Assembly (NCBI GenBank): GCA_947629725.1
Contig: CANREU010000025.1
Span: 1-13,548 of the forward strand
Direction of reading: 5' to 3'
Source of the DNA: an uncultured Clostridia bacterium
GTDB taxonomy: Bacteria > Bacillota > Clostridia > Christensenellales > Borkfalkiaceae
DNA: 13,548 bases
In this document: positions 12,385-13,548 of the stretch, piece by piece
Numbering within the stretch: the first letter of the stretch is position 1
Layout: each line of letters begins with the position of its first letter
Translations under genes and position numbers: made by a program
Notes under the pieces: model-generated
The model's input: the letters and a program-made list of their open reading frames with translations, nothing else
Databases searched by the model: none
Told to the model about the DNA's origin: nothing

Positions 12385-13548
12385 TTACTTGAAATATTTC
12401 ACCGCGCTCTCGAAGAGTTTCATGTCGTAATTGCCCAAAACGTTGCGGTAGAGGCCCGCGCCCTTGCGCTCGGCGTGCCCCATCTTGCCGAAGATCCTGC
12501 CGTCGGGCGAGAGGATCCCCTCGATCGCGCAGGCGCTGCCGTTGGGGTTGAAGCGGACGTCCATCGTGGGGCTGCCCGAAAGGTCGACGTATTGCGTCAT
12601 GATCTGCCCCTTCTTCGCAAGCTCCTTGATGAGGGCGTCGGAGGCGACGAACTTCCCCTCGCCGTGGGAGACGGGCACCGAGAGAATGTCCCCCGCCTCC
12701 ACCCCCGAAAGCCACGGGGAGTTGACGGAGGAAACGCGCACCCGCACGATGCGGCTCTGGTGCCGCCCGATGTTGTTGTAGGTGAGGGTCGGGCAGCTTT
12801 CGTCGGTATCCATAATTTTCCCGTAGGGGACGAGCCCGAGCTTCACGAGCGCCTGAAACCCGTTGCAGATCCCCCCCATGAGCCCCGAGCGGACATTCAG
12901 GAGCGTTTCGATCTCCTCTTTTACGGCGGGGTTACGGAAGAACGCCGTGATGAATTTGCCCGAGCCGTCCGGCTCGTCGCCGCCCGAAAAGCCGCCCGGG
13001 ATGAACACGATCTCGGTGTAGCGGCAGGCGTAGGCAAACTCGTCCACCGAGCGGGCGACCTCGTCCGCCGTGTTGTTGCGGACGACGAAGATCTTCGCCT
13101 CCGCGCCCGCGTCCTCAAACGCCTTCGCCGTGTCGTATTCGCAGTTGGTCCCCGGGAAGACGGGGATGAGCACACGGGGGCGGGTGTAGCGCACGTCGGG
13201 CACCAAAAAGCTGTGGCGGGGATAGGTGAATTTTTCGGGCTTTTCTTCGGGCGCGGAAATGTTGCAGGGGTAGACGGGCTCGAGCTTGCCCTCGTAAATA
13301 GGAAGGAGCTCCCCGAGGGAGATGCTCTCGCCGCGGTAGGCGATGTGGGGCGTTTCGACCGTTTTCCCCACTACCATGCCCGCGTTTGCCCCTTCTCTGA
13401 GCTCCATGACGAAGGAACCGTATAAATAGCCGAAGATCTCGGACATGGGTACGCCGTTTGCGTATTCAAAGCCGATATGGTTCCCGAGGCAGCTCTTGAG
13501 GATCCCCTCCGCCACGCCGCCGAAAACGGGCGTGAAACAGGAGAGCAC
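12385..13548 (-). CDS. purL: Phosphoribosylformylglycinamidine synthase, C-terminal part (5' end outside window)
   Basis: The enzyme converts FGAR to FGAM in purine synthesis using ammonia from glutamine. The visible 387 residues belong to the large single-chain form. Residues 1 to about 105 are the end of the second synthetase half (SCFTPVFGGVAEG, LGNHIGFEYANGV). Residues 124-387 are the fused glutaminase domain: VFPGTNCEYDTAKAFEDAG, PGGFSGGDEPDGSGKF at 184-199, nucleophile Cys228 in GGICNGFQALVKLG, SHGEGKF at 294-300 and GHAERKG with His359 and Glu361 completing the triad. The first visible codon is internal; about 850 residues should lie beyond the right edge. The stop is TAA at 12387-12385. 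It is a good marker for a clostridial-type genome, where this fused form is common. Confidence 0.96.
   Translation of the reverse strand: MLSCFTPVFGGVAEGILKSCLGNHIGFEYANGVPMSEIFGYLYGSFVMELREGANAGMVVGKTVETPHIAYRGESISLGELLPIYEGKLEPVYPCNISAPEEKPEKFTYPRHSFLVPDVRYTRPRVLIPVFPGTNCEYDTAKAFEDAGAEAKIFVVRNNTADEVARSVDEFAYACRYTEIVFIPGGFSGGDEPDGSGKFITAFFRNPAVKEEIETLLNVRSGLMGGICNGFQALVKLGLVPYGKIMDTDESCPTLTYNNIGRHQSRIVRVRVSSVNSPWLSGVEAGDILSVPVSHGEGKFVASDALIKELAKKGQIMTQYVDLSGSPTMDVRFNPNGSACAIEGILSPDGRIFGKMGHAERKGAGLYRNVLGNYDMKLFESAVKYFK

Noticed and set aside
12355..13425. A 356-codon open frame on the plus strand opposite purL
   Set aside because: The minus frame shows the full PurL glutaminase motif set; the plus frame is an antisense shadow caused by high GC content.

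Overview
The window is a GC-rich piece of bacterial chromosome. Every gene I can support lies on the minus strand, so transcription runs from high to low coordinates. The set is mostly housekeeping: a single-chain PurL, formate-tetrahydrofolate ligase, a MutY with an x7 iron-sulfur spacing, RimM-TrmD, RbgA-RnhB-YraN and a giant COG1112-type helicase. Together these point to an uncultured, high-GC member of the Bacillota (Clostridia or Christensenellales-like). That placement rests on protein style and gene order only; I could not run a database search.

Layout in the direction of transcription: 13548-12385 is the C-terminal third of PurL, whose 5' end lies outside the window. 12384-12043 is a repeat-bearing spacer. 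12042-9217 holds fhs followed after 3 bases by mutY. 9216-8680 is a repeat mosaic ending in a textbook sigma-70 promoter. 8679-6886 is the compact operon tmk-rimM-trmD. 6885-6183 is a second repeat mosaic of about 700 bp. 6182-3981 is the overlapping operon rbgA(ylqF)-unknown-rnhB-yraN, closed by a rho-independent terminator. 3888-1 is a very large superfamily 1 helicase gene, open through 1296 codons and cut by the left edge before its stop codon.

Functional themes are one-carbon and purine supply (PurL, Fhs), thymidylate supply (Tmk), tRNA and ribosome maturation (RimM, TrmD, RbgA) and genome maintenance (MutY, RNase HII, YraN, the helicase). In many Firmicutes rimM-trmD-rplS-rbgA-rnhB form one cluster. 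Here rplS is absent between trmD and rbgA, and a repeat-filled spacer takes its place.

The least ordinary content is a family of short palindromic repeats in the three long spacers. One element occurs in two inverted copies about 5.8 kb apart. A related hairpin unit appears to have entered the mutY reading frame, where it forms four tandem 15-residue repeats in the C-terminal domain. Other points are a near-perfect promoter that would make tmk leaderless, a giant helicase whose transglutaminase-like N-terminal domain seems to have lost its active site, and a small unknown protein translationally coupled between RbgA and RNase HII. I found no mobile element with a transposase, no CRISPR array, no RNA gene and no clear new multi-gene system.
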